64,000 bases of DNA from Auanema rhodensis (GCA_964057225.1 OZ059897.1:682001-746000), one strand, 5' to 3'. Positions 23,801 through 38,905 are shown, numbered from the stretch's first letter. Notes: generated from the sequence alone by a model not told the origin. A program made the numbers and translations.

Positions 23801-26470
23801 ACTATGTTATTCAACGAAAAAATTAATTCTTCAGGGTGAAAATCGAGGATATAAGTGTGAACTTATATCAGTTGATATCTCGGTGCATTTTTAAGCTAGC
23901 GCAAATCTGATAACACAGATCGACCCAGCTTAAAAATGCGCATCGAATGCACTATACTACATTGAGAAACGCTTAATACAAAAATTAGTTATGATTGTTT
24001 GAAAAATGATGCAATAGTGTATGTTGAGTTTCCATGTACACTCAAAATTGCTTCCAAAAACATTTTGACAAAAATTTTTTCGAAAAATTTCAAGATAATT
24101 TCACAAAAAGTAGATGTTTTTAGATTCCTTTTTTCAAGACAAAGACGATGGACAATGTTATTCAACGAAAAAATTAATTCTTCAGGGTGAAAATCGAGGA
24201 TATAGGTGTGAACTTATATCAGTTGATATCTCGGTGCATTTTTAAGCTAGCGCAAATCTGATAACACAGATCGACCCAGCTTAAAAATCCGCATCGAATG
24301 CACTATACTACATTAAGAAACGCTCAATACAAAAATTAGTTATGATCGTTTGAAAAATGATGCATTAGTGTATGTTGAGTTTCCATGTACACTCAACATT
24401 GCTTCCAAAAACATTTTGACAAAAAGTTTCCCGAAAAATTTCAAAATAATTTCACAAAAAGTAAATGTTTTTAGATTCCTTTTTTCAAGACAAAGACGAT
24501 GGACATTGTTATTCAACAAAAAAATTAATTCTTCAGGGTGAAAATCGAGGATATAGGTGTGAACTTATATCAGTTGATATCTCGGTGCATTTTCAAGCAA
24601 GCGCAAATCTGATAACACAGATCGACGCAGCTTAAAAATCCGCATCGAATGCACTATACTACATTGAAAAACGCTTAATACAAAAATTAGTTATGATCGT
24701 TTGAAAAATGATGCATTAGTGTATGTTGAGTTTCCATGTACACTCAAAATTGCTTCCAAAAACATTTTGACAAAAATTTTTTCGAAAAATTTCAAGATAA
24801 TTTAGCGAAAAGTAGATGTTTTTAGATTCCTTTTTTCGAGGCAAAAACGATGGACAATGTTATTCAACGAAAAAATTAGTTCTTCAGGGTGAAAATCGAG
24901 GATATAGGTGTGAACTTATATCAGTTGATATCTCGGTGCATTTTCAAGCTAGCGCAAATCTGATAGTACAGATCGACGCAGCTTAAAAATCCGCATCGAA
25001 TGCACTATACTACATTGGAAAACGCTTAATACAAAAATTAGTTATGATCGTTTGAAAAATGATGCATTAGTGTATGTTGAGTTTCCATGTACACTCAAAA
25101 TTGCTTCCAAAAACATTTTGACAAAAAGTTTCCCGAAAAATTTCAAAATAATTTCACAAAAAGTAAATGTTTTTAGATTCCTTTTTTCAAGACAAAGACG
25201 ATGGACATTGTTATTCAACAAAAAAATTAATTCTTCAGGGTGAAAATCGAGGATATAGGTGTGAACTTATATCAGTTGATATCTCGGTGCATTTTCAAGC
25301 AAGCGCAAATCTGATAACACAGATCGACGCAGCTTAAAAATCCGCATCGAATGCACTATACTACATTGAAAAACGCTTAATACAAAAATTAGTTATGATC
25401 GTTTGAAAAATGATGCATTAGTGTATGTTGAGTTTCCATGTACACTCAAAATTGCTTCCAAAAACATTTTGACAAAAATTTTTTCGAAAAATTTCAAGAT
25501 AATTTAGCGAAAAGTAGATGTTTTTAGATTCCTTTTTTCGAGGCAAAAACGATGGACAATGTTATTCAACGAAAAAATTAATTCTTCAGGGTGAAAATCG
25601 AGGATATAGGTGTGAACTTATATCAGTTGATATCTCGGTGCATTTTCAAGCTAGCGCAAATCTGATAGTACAGATCGACGCAGCTTAAAAATCCGCATCG
25701 AATGCACTATACTACATTGGAAAACGCTTAATACAAAAATTAGTTATGATCGTTTGAAAAATGATGCATTAGTGTATGTTGAGTTTCCATGTACACTCAA
25801 AATTGCTTCCAAAAACATTTTGACAAAAATTTTTTCGAAAAATTTCAAGATAATTTAGCGAAAAGTAGATGTTTTTAGATTCCTTTTTTCGAGGCAAAAA
25901 CGATGGACAGTGTTATTAAACGAAAAAATTAATTCTTCAGGGTGAAAATCGAGGATATAAGTGTGAACTTATATCAGTTGATATCTCGGTGCATTTTCAA
26001 GCTAGCGCAAATCTGATAGTACAGATCGACGCAGCTTAAACGTCCGCATCGAATGCACTATACAACATTGAGAAACGCTTAATACAAAAATTAGTTATGA
26101 TCGTTTGAAAAATGATGCATTAGTGTATGTTGAGTTTCCATGTACACTCAAAATTGCTTCCAAAAACATTTTGACAAAAAGTTTCCCGAAAAATTTCAAA
26201 ATAATTTAGCGAAAAGTAGATGTTTTTAGATTTCTTTTTTTGAGGCAAAAACGATGGACAATGTTATTCAACGAAAAAATTAATTCTTCAGGGTGAAAAT
26301 CGAGGATATAAGTGTGAACTTATATCAGTTGATATCTCGGTGCATTTTCAAGCTAGCGCAAATCTGATAGTACAGATCGACGCAGCTTAAAAATCCGCAT
26401 CGAATGCACTATACTACATTGAGAAACGCTTAATACAAAAATTAGTTATGATTGTTTGAAAAATGATGCA
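20838..26470 (+). repeat. 8-monomer tandem duplication, block C (unit 2808 bp)
   Basis: Positions 20838-23645 are followed directly by their copy 23646-26453. Rare markers occur once per copy at the same place: GGACTATG, AAATTAGTTCTTC (near 22069 and 24877), GACAGTGTTATTAAACG (near 23098 and 25906) and CTTAAACGTCC. The only difference I noticed in 2.8 kb is T21515 versus C24323. Left-edge mismatch C20837/T23645 and right-edge mismatch T23663/A26471 confine the exchange point to a 17-bp window. Confidence 0.9.
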
Positions 26471-27825
26471 ATAGTGTATGTTGAGTTTCCATGTACACTC
26501 AAAATTGCTTCCAAAAACATTTTGACAAAAATTTTTTCGAAAAATTTCAAAATAATTTAGCAAAAAGTAGATGTTTTTAGATTCCTTTTTTCAAGGCAAA
26601 AACGATGGACAATGTTATTCAACGAAAAAATTAATTCTTCAGGGTGAAAATCGAGGATATAGGTGTGAACTTATATCAGTTGATATCTCGGTGCATTTTT
26701 AAGCTAGCGCAAATCTGATAACACAGATCGACCTAGCTTAAAAATCCGCATCGAATGCACTATACTACATTAAGAAACGCTCAATACAAAAATTAGTTAT
26801 GATCGTTTGAAAAATGATGCATTAGTGTATGTTGAGTTTCCATGTACACTCAACATTGCTTCCAAAAACATTTTGACAAAAAGTTTCCCGAAAAATTTCA
26901 AAATAATTTCACAAAAAGTAGATGTTTTTAGATTCCTTTTTTCAAGACAAAGACGATGGACATTGTTATTCAACAAAAAAATTAATTCTTCAGGGTGAAA
27001 ATCGAGGATATAAGTGTGAACTTATATCAGTTGATATCTCGGTGCATTTTCAAGCTAGCGCAAATCTGATAACACAGATCGACGCAGCTTAAAAATCCGC
27101 ATCGAATGCACTATACTACATTGAAAAACGCTTAATACAAAAATTAGTTATGATCGTTTGAAAAATGATGCATTAGTGTATGTTGAGTTTCCATGTACAC
27201 TCAAAATTGCTTCCAAAAACATTTTGACAAAAATTTTTTCGAAAAATTTCAAGATATTTTAGCGAAAAGTAGATGTTTTTAGATTCCTTTTTTCGAGGCA
27301 AAAACGATGGACAATGTTATTCAACGAAAAAATTAATTCTTCAGGGTGAAAATCGAGGATATAGGTGTGAACTTATATCAGTTGATATCTCGGTGCATTT
27401 TCAAGCTAGCGCAAATCTGATAGTACAGATCGACGCAGCTTAAAAATCCGCATCGAATGCACTATACTACATTGAAAAACGCTTAACACAAAAATTAGTT
27501 ATGATCGTTTGAAAAATGATGCATTAGTGTATGTTGAGTTTCCATGTACACTCAAAATTGCTTCCAAAAACATTTTGACAAAAATTTTTTCGAAAAATTT
27601 CAAGATAATTTAGCGAAAAGTAGATGTTTTTAGATTCTTTTTTTCGAGGCAAAAACGATGGACAATGTTATTCAACGAAAAAATTAATTCTTCAGGGTGA
27701 AAATCGAGGATATAGGTGTGAACTTATTTCAGTTGATATCTCGGTGCATTTTCAAGCTAGCGCAAATCTGATAGTACAGATCGACGCAGCTTAAAAATCC
27801 GCATCGAATGCACTATACTACATTG

Positions 27826-30800
27826 AGAAACGCTTAATACAAAAATTAGTTATGATCGTTTGAAAAATGATGCATTAGTGTATGTTGAGTTTCCATGTAC
27901 ACTCAAAATTGCTTCCAAAAACATTTTGACAAAAATTTTTTCGAAAAATTTCAAGATAATTTAGCGAAAAGTAGATGTTTTTAGATTTCTTTTTTCGAGG
28001 CAAAAACGATGGACAATGTTATTCAACGAAAAAATTAATTCTTCAGGGTGAAAATCGAGGATATAAGTGTGAACTTATATCAGTTGATATCTCGGTGCAT
28101 TTTTAAGCTAGCGCAAATCTGATAGTACAGATCGACGCAGCTTAAAAGTCCGCATCGAATGCACTATACTACATTGAGAAACGCTTAATACAAAAATTAG
28201 TTATGATCGTTTGAAAAATGATGCAATAGTGTATGTTGAGTTTCCATGTACACTCAACATTGCTTCCAAAAACATTTTGACAAAAATTTTTTCGAAAAAT
28301 TTCAAAATAATTTAGCAAAAAGTAGATGTTTTTAGATTCCTTTTTTCGAGGCAAAAACGATGGACAATGTTATTCAACGAAAAAATTAATTCTTCAGGGT
28401 GAAAATCGAGGATATAAGTGTGAACTTATATCAGTTGATATCTCGGTGCATTTTTAAGCTAGCGCAAATCTGATAACACAGATCGACCCAGCTTAAAAAT
28501 GCGCATCGAAGGCACTATACTACATTGAGAAACGCTTAATACAAAAATTAGTTATGATTGTTTGAAAAATGATGCAATAGTGTATGTTGAGTTTCCATGT
28601 ACACTCAAAATTGCTTCCAAAAACATTTTGACAAAAATTTTTTCGAAAAATTTCAAAATAATTTCACAAAAAGTAGATGTTTTTAGATTCCTTTTTTCAA
28701 GACAAAGACGATGGACAATGTTATTCAACGAAAAAATTAATTCTTCAGGGTGAAAATCGAGGATATAAGTGTGAACTTATATCAGTTGATATCTCGGTGC
28801 ATTTTTAAGCTAGCGCAAATCTGATAACACAGATCGACCTAGCTTAAAAATCCGCATCGAATGCACTATACTACATTAAGAAACGTTCAATACAAAAATT
28901 AGTTATGATCGTTTGAAAAATGATGCATTAGTGTATGTTGAGTTTCCATGTACACTCAACATTGCTTCCAAAAACATTTTGACAAAAAGTTTCCCGAAAA
29001 ATTTCAAAATAATTTCACAAAAAGTAAATGTTTTTAGATTCCTTTTTTCAAGACAAAGACGATGGACATTGTTATTCAACAAAAAAATTAATTCTTCAGG
29101 GTGAAAATCGAGGATATAAGTGTGAACTTATATCAGTTGATATCTCGGTGCATTTTCAAGCAAGCGCAAATCTGATAACACAGATCGACGCAGCTTAAAA
29201 ATCCGCATCGAATGCACTATACTACATTGAAAAACGCTTAATACAAAAATTAGTTATGATCGTTTGAAAAATGATGCATTAGTGTATGTTGAGTTTCCAT
29301 GTACACTCAAAATTGCTTCCAAAAACATTTTGACAAAAATTTTTTCGAAAAATTTCAAGATAATTTAGCGAAAAGTAGATGTTTTTAGATTCCTTTTTTC
29401 GAGGCAAAAACGATGGACAATGTTATTCAACGAAAAAATTAATTCTTCAGGGTGAAAATCGAGGATATAGGTGTGAACTTATATCAGTTGATATCTCGGT
29501 GCATTTTCAAGCTAGCGCAAATCTGATAGTACAGATCGACGCAGCTTAAAAATCCGCATCGAATGCACTATACTACATTGAGAAACGCTTAATACAAAAA
29601 TTAGTTATGATCGTTTGAAAAATGATGCATTAGTGTATGTTGAGTTTCCATGTACACTCAAAATTGCTTCCAAAAACATTTTGACAAAAATTTTTTCGAA
29701 AAATTTCAAGATAATTTAGCGAAAAGTAGATGTTTTTAGATTTCTTTTTTCGAGGCAAAAACGATGGACAATGTTATTCAACGAAAAAATTAATTCTTCA
29801 GGGTGAAAATCGAGGATATAAGTGTGAACTTATATCAGTTGATATCTCGGTGCATTTTTAAGCTAGCGCAAATCTGATAGTACAGATCGACGCAGCTTAA
29901 AAGTCCGCATCGAATGCACTATACTACATTGAGAAACGCTTAATACAAAAATTAGTTATGATCGTTTGAAAAATGATGCAATAGTGTATGTTGAGTTTCC
30001 ATGTACACTCAACATTGCTTCCAAAAACATTTTGACAAAAATTTTTTCGAAAAATTTCAAAATAATTTAGCAAAAAGTAGATGTTTTTAGATTCCTTTTT
30101 TCGAGGCAAAAACGATGGACAATGTTATTCAACGAAAAAATTAATTCTTCAGGGTGAAAATCGAGGATATAAGTGTGAACTTATATCAGTTGATATCTCG
30201 GTGCATTTTTAAGCTAGCGCAAATCTGATAACACAGATCGACCCAGCTTAAACATGCGCATCGAAGGCACTATACTACATTGAGAAACGCTTAATACAAA
30301 AATTAGTTATGATTGTTTGAAAAATGATGCAATAGTGTATGTTGAGTTTCCATGTACACTCAAAATTGCTTCCAAAAACATTTTGACAAAAATTTTTTCG
30401 AAAAATTTCAAAATAATTTCACAAAAAGTAGATGTTTTTAGATTCCTTTTTTCAAGACAAAGACGATGGACAATGTTATTCAACGAAAAAATTAATTCTT
30501 CAGGGTGAAAATCGAGGATATAAGTGTGAACTTATATCAGTTGATATCTCGGTGCATTTTTAAGCTAGCGCAAATCTGATAACACAGATCGACCCAGCTT
30601 AAAAATCCGCATCGAATGCACTATACTACATTAAGAAACGTTCAATACAAAAATTAGTTATGATCGTTTGAAAAATGATGCATTAGTGTATGTTGAGTTT
30701 CCATGTACACTCAACATTGCTTCCAAAAACATTTTGACAAAAAGTTTCCCGAAAAATTTCAAAATAATTTCACAAAAAGTAAATGTTTTTAGATTCCTTT

Positions 30801-31335
30801 TTTCAAGACAAAGACGATGGACATTGTTATTCAACAAAAAAATTAATTCTTCAGGGTGAAAATCGAGGATATAAGTGTGAACTTATATCAGTTGATATCT
30901 CGGTGCATTTTCAAGCAAGCGCAAATCTGATAACACAGATCGACGCAGCTTAAAAATCCGCATCGAATGCACTATACTACATTGAAAAACGCTTAATACA
31001 AAAATTAGTTATGATCGTTTGAAAAATGATGCATTAGTGTATGTTGAGTTTCCATGTACACTCAAAATTGCTTCCAAAAACATTTTGACAAAAATTTTTT
31101 CGAAAAATTTCAAGATAATTTAGCGAAAAGTAGATGTTTTTAGATTCCTTTTTTCGAGGCAAAAACGATGGACAATGTTATTCAACGAAAAAATTAATTC
31201 TTCAGGGTGAAAATCGAGGATATAGGTGTGAACTTATATCAGTTGATATCTCGGTGCATTTTCAAGCTAGCGCAAATCTGATAGTACAGATCGACGCAGC
31301 TTAAAAATCCGCATCGAATGCACTATACTACATTG
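27826..31335 (+). repeat. 5-monomer tandem duplication (unit 1755 bp)
   Basis: Positions 27826-29580 and 29581-31335 carry the same five monomers in the same order, including the private GAAGGCACTATAC near 28510 and 30265. Differences I saw are A28498/C30253 and T28840/C30595. The match stops at the ATTGAGAAACG/ATTGGAAAACG site (A29581 versus G31336). Weaker similarity continues to the left of the first copy. Confidence 0.85.
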
Positions 31336-32628
31336 GAAAACGCTTAATACAAAAATTAGTTATGATCGTTTGAAAAATGATGCATTAGTGTATGTTGAGT
31401 TTCCATGTACACTCAAAATTGCTTCCAAAAACATTTTGACAAAAATTTTTTCGAAAAATTTCAAGATAATTTAGCGAAAAGTAGATGTTTTTAGATTCCT
31501 TTTTTTGAGGCAAAAACGATGGACAATGTTATTCAACGAAAAAATTAATTCTTCAGGGTGAAAATCGAGGATATAAGTGTGAACTTATATCAGTTGATAT
31601 CTCGGTGCATTTTCAAGCTAGCGCAAATCTGATAGTACAGATCGACGCAACTTAAAAGTCCGCATCGAATGCACTATACAACATTGAGAAACGCTTAATA
31701 CAAAAATTAGTTATGATCGTTTGAAAAATGATGCATTAGTGTATGTTGAGTTTCCATGTACACTCAAAATTGCTTCCAAAAACATTTTGACAAAAATTTT
31801 TTCGAAAAATTTCAAAATAATTTAGCGAAAAGTAGATGTTTTTAGATTTCTTTTTTTGAGGCAAAAACGATGGACAATGTTATTCAACGAAAAAATTAAT
31901 TCTTCAGGGTGAAAATCGAGGATATAGGTGTGAACTTATATCAGTTGATATCTCGGTGCATTTTCAAGCTAGCGCAAATCTGATAGTACAGATCGACGCA
32001 GCTTAAAAATCCGCATCGAATGCACTATACTACATTGGAAAACGCTTAATACAAAAATTAGTTATGATCGTTTGAAAAATGATGCATTAGTGTATGTTGA
32101 GTTTCCATGTACACTCAAAATTGCTTCCAAAAACATTTTGACAAAAATTTTTTCGAAAAATTTCAAGATAATTTAGCGAAAAGTAGATGTTTTTAGATTC
32201 CTTTTTTTGAGGCAAAAACGATGGACAATGTTATTCAACGAAAAAATTAATTCTTCAGGGTGAAAATCGAGGATATAAGTGTGAACTTATATCAGTTGAT
32301 ATCTCGGTGCATTTTCAAGCTAGCGCAAATCTGATAGTACAGATCGACGCAACTTAAAAGTCCGCATCGAATGCACTATACAACATTGAGAAACGCTTAA
32401 TACAAAAATTAGTTATGATCGTTTGAAAAATGATGCATTAGTGTATGTTGAGTTTCCATGTACACTCAAAATTGCTTCCAAAAACATTTTGACAAAAATT
32501 TTTTCGAAAAATTTCAAAATAATTTAGCGAAAAGTAGATGTTTTTAGATTTCTTTTTTTGAGGCAAAAACGATGGACAATGTTATTCAACGAAAAAATTA
32601 ATTCTTCAGGGTGAAAATCGAGGATATA
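31156..32628 (+). repeat. 2-monomer duplication (31156-31926 equals 31858-32628)
   Basis: Offset 702 bp. The pair is a GATATAGGTG / ATTGGAAAACG monomer followed by a TTTTTTTGAGG / GACGCAACTT / ATACAACATTG monomer. Limits are C31155/T31857 and G31927/A32629. Confidence 0.85.
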
Positions 32629-35600
32629 AGTGTGAACTTATATCAGTTGATATCTCGGTGCATTTTCAAGCTAGCGCAAATCTGATAGTACAGATCGACG
32701 CAGCTTAAAAATCCGCATCGAATGTACTATACTACATTAAGAAACGCTCAATACAAAAATTAGTTATGATCGTTTGAAAAATGATGCATTAGTGTATGTT
32801 GAGTTTCCATGTACACTCAACATTGCTTCCAAAAACATTTTGACAAAAAGTTTCCCGAAAAATTTCAAAATAATTTCACAAAAAGTAGATGTTTTTAGAT
32901 TCCTTTTTTCAAGACAAAGACGATGGACATTGTTATTCAACAAAAAAATTAATTCTTCAGGGTGAAAATCGAGGATATAAGTGTGAACTTATATCAGTTG
33001 ATATCTCGGTGCATTTTCAAGCTAGCGCAAATCTGATAACACAGATCGACGCAGCTTAAAAATCCGCATCGAATGCACTATACTACATTGAAAAACGCTT
33101 AATACAAAAATTACTTATGATCGTTTGAAAAATGATGCATTAGTGTATGTTGAGTTTCCATGTACACTCAAAATTGCTTCCAAAAACATTTTGACAAAAA
33201 TTTTTTCGAAAAATTTCAAGATAATTTAGCGAACAGTAGATGTTTTTAGATTCCTTTTTTCGAGGCAAAAACGATGGACAATGTTATTCAACGAAAAAAT
33301 TAATTCTTCAGGGTGAAAATCGAGGATATAGGTGTGAACTTATATCAGTTGATATCTCGGTGCATTTTCAAGCTAGCGCAAATCTGATAGTACAGATCGA
33401 CGCAGGTTAAAAATCCGCATCGAATGCACTATACTACATTGAAAAACGCTTAATACAAAAATTACTTATGATCGTTTGAAAAATGATGCATTAGTGTATG
33501 TTGAGTTTCCATGTACACTCAAAATTGCTTCCAAAAACATTTTGACAAAAATTTTTTCGAAAAATTTCAAGATAATTTAGCGAAAAGTAGATGTTTTTAG
33601 ATTCCTTTTTTCGAGGCAAAAACGATGGACAATGTTATTCAACGAAAAAATTAATTCTTCAGGGTGAAAATCGAGGATATAGGTGTGAACTTATATCAGT
33701 TGATATCTCGGTGCATTTTCAAGCTAGCGCAAATCTGATAGTACAGATCGACGCAGCTTAAAAATCCGCATCGAATGCACTATACTACATTGAGAAACGC
33801 TCAATACAAAAATAAGTTATGATCGTTTGAAAAATGATGCATTAGTGTATGTTGCGTTTCCATGTACACTCAAAATTGCTTCCAAAAACATTTTGACAAA
33901 AATTTTTTCGAAAAATTTCAAAATAATTTAGCGAAAAGTAGATGTTTTTAGATTTCTTTTTTCGAGGCAAAAACGATGGACAATGTTATTCAACGAAAAA
34001 ATTAATTCTTCAGGGTGAAAATCGAGGATATAAGTGTGAACTTATATCAGTTGATATCTCGGTGCATTTTTAAGCTAGCGCAAATCTGATAGTACAGATC
34101 GACGCAGCTTAAAAATCCGCATCGAATGCACTATACTACATTGAAAAACGCTTAATACAAAAATTAGTTATGATCGTTTGAAAAATGATGCATTAGTGTA
34201 TGTTGAGTTTCCATGTACACTCAAAATTGCTTCCAAAAACATTTTGACAAAAATTTTTTCGAAAAATTTCAAGATAATTTAGCGAAAAGTAGATGTTTTT
34301 AGATTCCTTTTTTCGAGGCAAAAACGATGGACAATGTTATTCAACGAAAAAATTAATTCTTCAGGGTGAAAATCGAGGATATAAGTGTGAACTTATATCA
34401 GTTGATATCTCGGTGCATTTTTAAGCTAGCGCAAATCTGATAGTACAGATCGACGCAGCTTAAAAGTCCGCATCGAATGCACTATACTACATTGAGAAAC
34501 GCTTAATACAAAAATTAGTTATGATCGTTTGAAAAATGATGCAATAGTGTATGTTGAGTTTCCATGTACACTCAACATTGCTTCCAAAAACATTTTGACA
34601 AAAATTTTTTCGAAAAATTTCAGAATAATTTAGCAAAAAGTAGATGTTTTTAGATTCCTTTTTTCGAGGCAAAAACGATGGACAATGTTATTCAACGAAA
34701 AAATTAATTCTTCAGGGTGAAAATCGAGGATATAAGTGTGAACTTATATCAGTTGATATCTCGGTGCATTTTTAAGCTAGCGCAAATCTGATAACACAGA
34801 TCGACCCAGCTTAAAAATGCGCATCGAATGCACTATACTACATTGAGAAACGCTTAATACAAAAATTAGTTATGATTGTTTGAAAAATGATGCAATAGTG
34901 TATGTTGAGTTTCCATGTACACTCAAAATTGCTTCCAAAAACATTTTGACAAAAATTTTTTCGAAAAATTTCAAAATAATTTCACAAAAAGTAGATGTTT
35001 TTAGATTCCTTTTTTCAAGACAAAGACGATGGACAATGTTATTCAACTAAAAAAAATTCTTCAGGGTGAAAATCGAGGATATAGGTGTGAACTTATATCA
35101 GTTGATATCTCGGTGCATTTTTAAGCTAGCGCAAATCTGATAACACAGATCGACCCAGCTTAAAAATCCGCATCGAATGCACTATACTACATTAAGAAAC
35201 GCTCAATACAAAAATTAGTTATGATCGTTTGAAAAATGATGCATTAGTGTATGTTGAGTTTCCATGTACACTCAACATTGCTTCCAAAAACATTTTGACA
35301 AAAAGTTTCCCGAAAAATTTCAAAATAATTTCACAAAAAGTAAATGTTTTTAGATTCCTTTTTTCAAGACAAAGACGATGGACATTGTTATTCAACAAAA
35401 AAATTAATTCTTCAGGGTGAAAATCGAGGATATAAGTGTGAACTTATATCAGTTGATATCTCGGTGCATTTTCAAGCAAGCGCAAATCTGATAACACAGA
35501 TCGACGCAGCTTAAAAATCCGCATCGAATGCACTATACTACATTGAAAAACGCTTAATACAAAAATTAGTTATGATCGTTTGAAAAATGATGCATTAGTG

Positions 35601-37882
35601 TATGTTGAGTTTCCATGTACACTCAAAATTGCTTCCAAAAACATTTTGACAAAAATTTTTTCGAAAAATTTCAAGATAATTTAGCGAACAGTAGATGTTT
35701 TTAGATTCCTTTTTTCGAGGCAAAAACGATGGACAATGTTATTCAACAAAAAAATTAATTCTTCAGGGTGAAAATCGAGGATATAAGTGTGAACTTATAT
35801 CAGTTGATATCTCGGTGCATTTTCAAGCTAGCGCAAATCTGATAGTACAGATCGACGCAACTTAAAAGTCCGCATCGAATGCACTATACAACATTGAGAA
35901 ACGCTTAATACAAAAATTAGTTATGATCGTTTGAAAAATGATGCATTAGTGTATGTTGAGTTTCCATGTACACTCAAAATTGCTTCCAAAAACATTTTGA
36001 CAAAAATTTTTTCGAAAAATTTCAAAATAATTTAGCGAAAAGTAGATGTTTTTAGATTTCTTTTTTTGAGGCAAAAACGATGGACAATGTTATTCAACGA
36101 AAAAATTAATTCTTCAGGGTGAAAATCGAGGATATAAGTGTGAACTTATATCAGTTGATATCTCGGTGCATTTTCAAGCTAGCGCAAATCTGATAGTACA
36201 GATCGACGCAGCTTAAAAATCCGCATCGAATGTACTATACTACATTAAGAAACGCTCAATACAAAAATTAGTTATGATCGTTTGAAAAATGATGCATTAG
36301 TGTATGTTGAGTTTCCATGTACACTCAACATTGCTTCCAAAAACATTTTGACAAAAAGTTTCCCGAAAAATTTCAAAATAATTTCACAAAAAGTAGATGT
36401 TTTTAGATTCCTTTTTTCAAGACAAAGACGATGGACATTGTTATTCAACAAAAAAATTAATTCTTCAGGGTGAAAATCGAGGATATAAGTGTGAACTTAT
36501 ATCAGTTGATATCTCGGTGCATTTTCAAGCTAGCGCAAATCTGATAACACAGATCGACGCAGCTTAAAAATCCGCATCGAATGCACTATACTACATTGAA
36601 AAACGCTTAATACAAAAATTACTTATGATCGTTTGAAAAATGATGCATTAGTGTATGTTGAGTTTCCATGTACACTCAAAATTGCTTCCAAAAACATTTT
36701 GACAAAAATTTTTTCGAAAAATTTCAAGATAATTTAGCGAACAGTAGATGTTTTTAGATTCCTTTTTTCGAGGCAAAAACGATGGACAATGTTATTCAAC
36801 GAAAAAATTAATTCTTCAGGGTGAAAATCGAGGATATAGGTGTGAACTTATATCAGTTGATATCTCGGTGCATTTTCAAGCTAGCGCAAATCTGATAGTA
36901 CAGATCGACGCAGGTTAAAAATCCGCATCGAATGCACTATACTACATTGAAAAACGCTTAATACAAAAATTACTTATGATCGTTTGAAAAATGATGCATT
37001 AGTGTATGTTGAGTTTCCATGTACACTCAAAATTGCTTCCAAAAACATTTTGACAAAAATTTTTTCGAAAAATTTCAAGATAATTTAGCGAAAAGTAGAT
37101 GTTTTTAGATTCCTTTTTTCGAGGCAAAAACGATGGACAATGTTATTCAACGAAAAAATTAATTCTTCAGGGTGAAAATCGAGGATATAGGTGTGAACTT
37201 ATATCAGTTGATATCTCGGTGCATTTTCAAGCTAGCGCAAATCTGATAGTACAGATCGACGCAGCTTAAAAATCCGCATCGAATGCACTATACTACATTG
37301 AGAAACGCTCAATACAAAAATAAGTTATGATCGTTTGAAAAATGATGCATTAGTGTATGTTGCGTTTCCATGTACACTCAAAATTGCTTCCAAAAACATT
37401 TTGACAAAAATTTTTTCGAAAAATTTCAAAATAATTTAGCGAAAAGTAGATGTTTTTAGATTTCTTTTTTCGAGGCAAAAACGATGGACAATGTTATTCA
37501 ACGAAAAAATTAATTCTTCAGGGTGAAAATCGAGGATATAAGTGTGAACTTATATCAGTTGATATCTCGGTGCATTTTTAAGCTAGCGCAAATCTGATAG
37601 TACAGATCGACGCAGCTTAAAAATCCGCATCGAATGCACTATACTACATTGAAAAACGCTTAATACAAAAATTAGTTATGATCGTTTGAAAAATGATGCA
37701 TTAGTGTATGTTGAGTTTCCATGTACACTCAAAATTGCTTCCAAAAACATTTTGACAAAAATTTTTTCGAAAAATTTCAAGATAATTTAGCGAAAAGTAG
37801 ATGTTTTTAGATTCCTTTTTTCGAGGCAAAAACGATGGACAATGTTATTCAACGAAAAAATTAATTCTTCAGGGTGAAAATC
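32241..37882 (+). repeat. 10-monomer-offset duplication (32241-34374 equals 35749-37882)
   Basis: The offset is 3508 bp, that is 10 x 351 minus the 2-bp deletion at 35048 that lies between the copies. Shared rare markers are GAATGTACTATAC, AAATTACTTATG (twice per copy), GACGCAGGTT and TGTTGCGTTTCC. Limits are G32240/A35748 and G34375/T37883. A third and fourth copy of part of it lie near 47.5-48.1 kb and 48.95-49.5 kb. Confidence 0.85.
35047..35057 (+). other. 2-bp deletion plus G-to-T change (CAACTAAAAAAAATTC)
   Basis: A normal copy reads CAACGAAAAAATTAATTC. Here G is T and two T are lost, leaving an A8 run. The unit is 349 bp. First of four identical cases. Confidence 0.9.
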
Positions 37883-38905
37883 TAGGATATAGGTGTGAAC
37901 TTATATCAGTTGATATCTCGGTGCATTTTCAAGCTAGCGCAAATCTGATAGTACAGATCGACGCAGCTTAAAAATTCGCATCGAATGCACTATACTACAT
38001 TGAGAAACGCTCAATACAAAAATAAGTTATGATCGTTTGAAAAATGATGCATTAGTGTATGTTGCGTTTCCATGTACACTCAAAATTGCTTCCAAAAACT
38101 TTTTGACAAAAATTTTTTCGAAAAATTTCAAAATAATTTAGCGAAAAGTAGATGTTTTTAGATTTCTTTTTTCGAGGCAAAAACGATGGACAATGTTATT
38201 CAACGAAAAAATTAATTCTTCAGGGTGAAAATCGAGGATATAAGTGTGAACTTATATCAGTTGATATCTCGGTGCATTTTTAAGCTAGCGCAAATCTGAT
38301 AGTACAGATCGACGCAGCTTAAAAGTCCGCATCGAATGCACTATACTACATTGAGAAACGCTTAATACAAAAATTAGTTATGATCGTTTGAAAAATGATG
38401 CAATAGTGTATGTTGAGTTTCCATGTACACTCAACATTGCTTCCAAAAACATTTTGACAAAAATTTTTTCGAAAAATTTCAAAATAATTTAGCAAAAAGT
38501 AGATGTTTTTAGATTCCTTTTTTCGAGGCAAAAACGATGGACAATGTTATTCAACGAAAAAATTAATTCTTCAGGGTGAAAATCGAGGATATAAGTGTGA
38601 ACTTATATCAGTTGATATCTCGGTGCATTTTTAAGCTAGCGCAAATCTGATAACACAGATCGACCCAGCTTAAAAATGCGCATCGAATGCACTATACTAC
38701 ATTGAGAAACGCTTAATACAAAAATTAGTTATGATTGTTTGAAAAATGATGCAATAGTGTATGTTGAGTTTCCATGTACACTCAAAATTGCTTCCAAAAA
38801 CATTTTGACAAAAATTTTTTCGAAAAATTTCAAAATAATTTCACAAAAAGTAGATGTTTTTAGATTCCTTTTTTCAAGACAAAGACGATGGACAATGTTA
38901 TTCAA

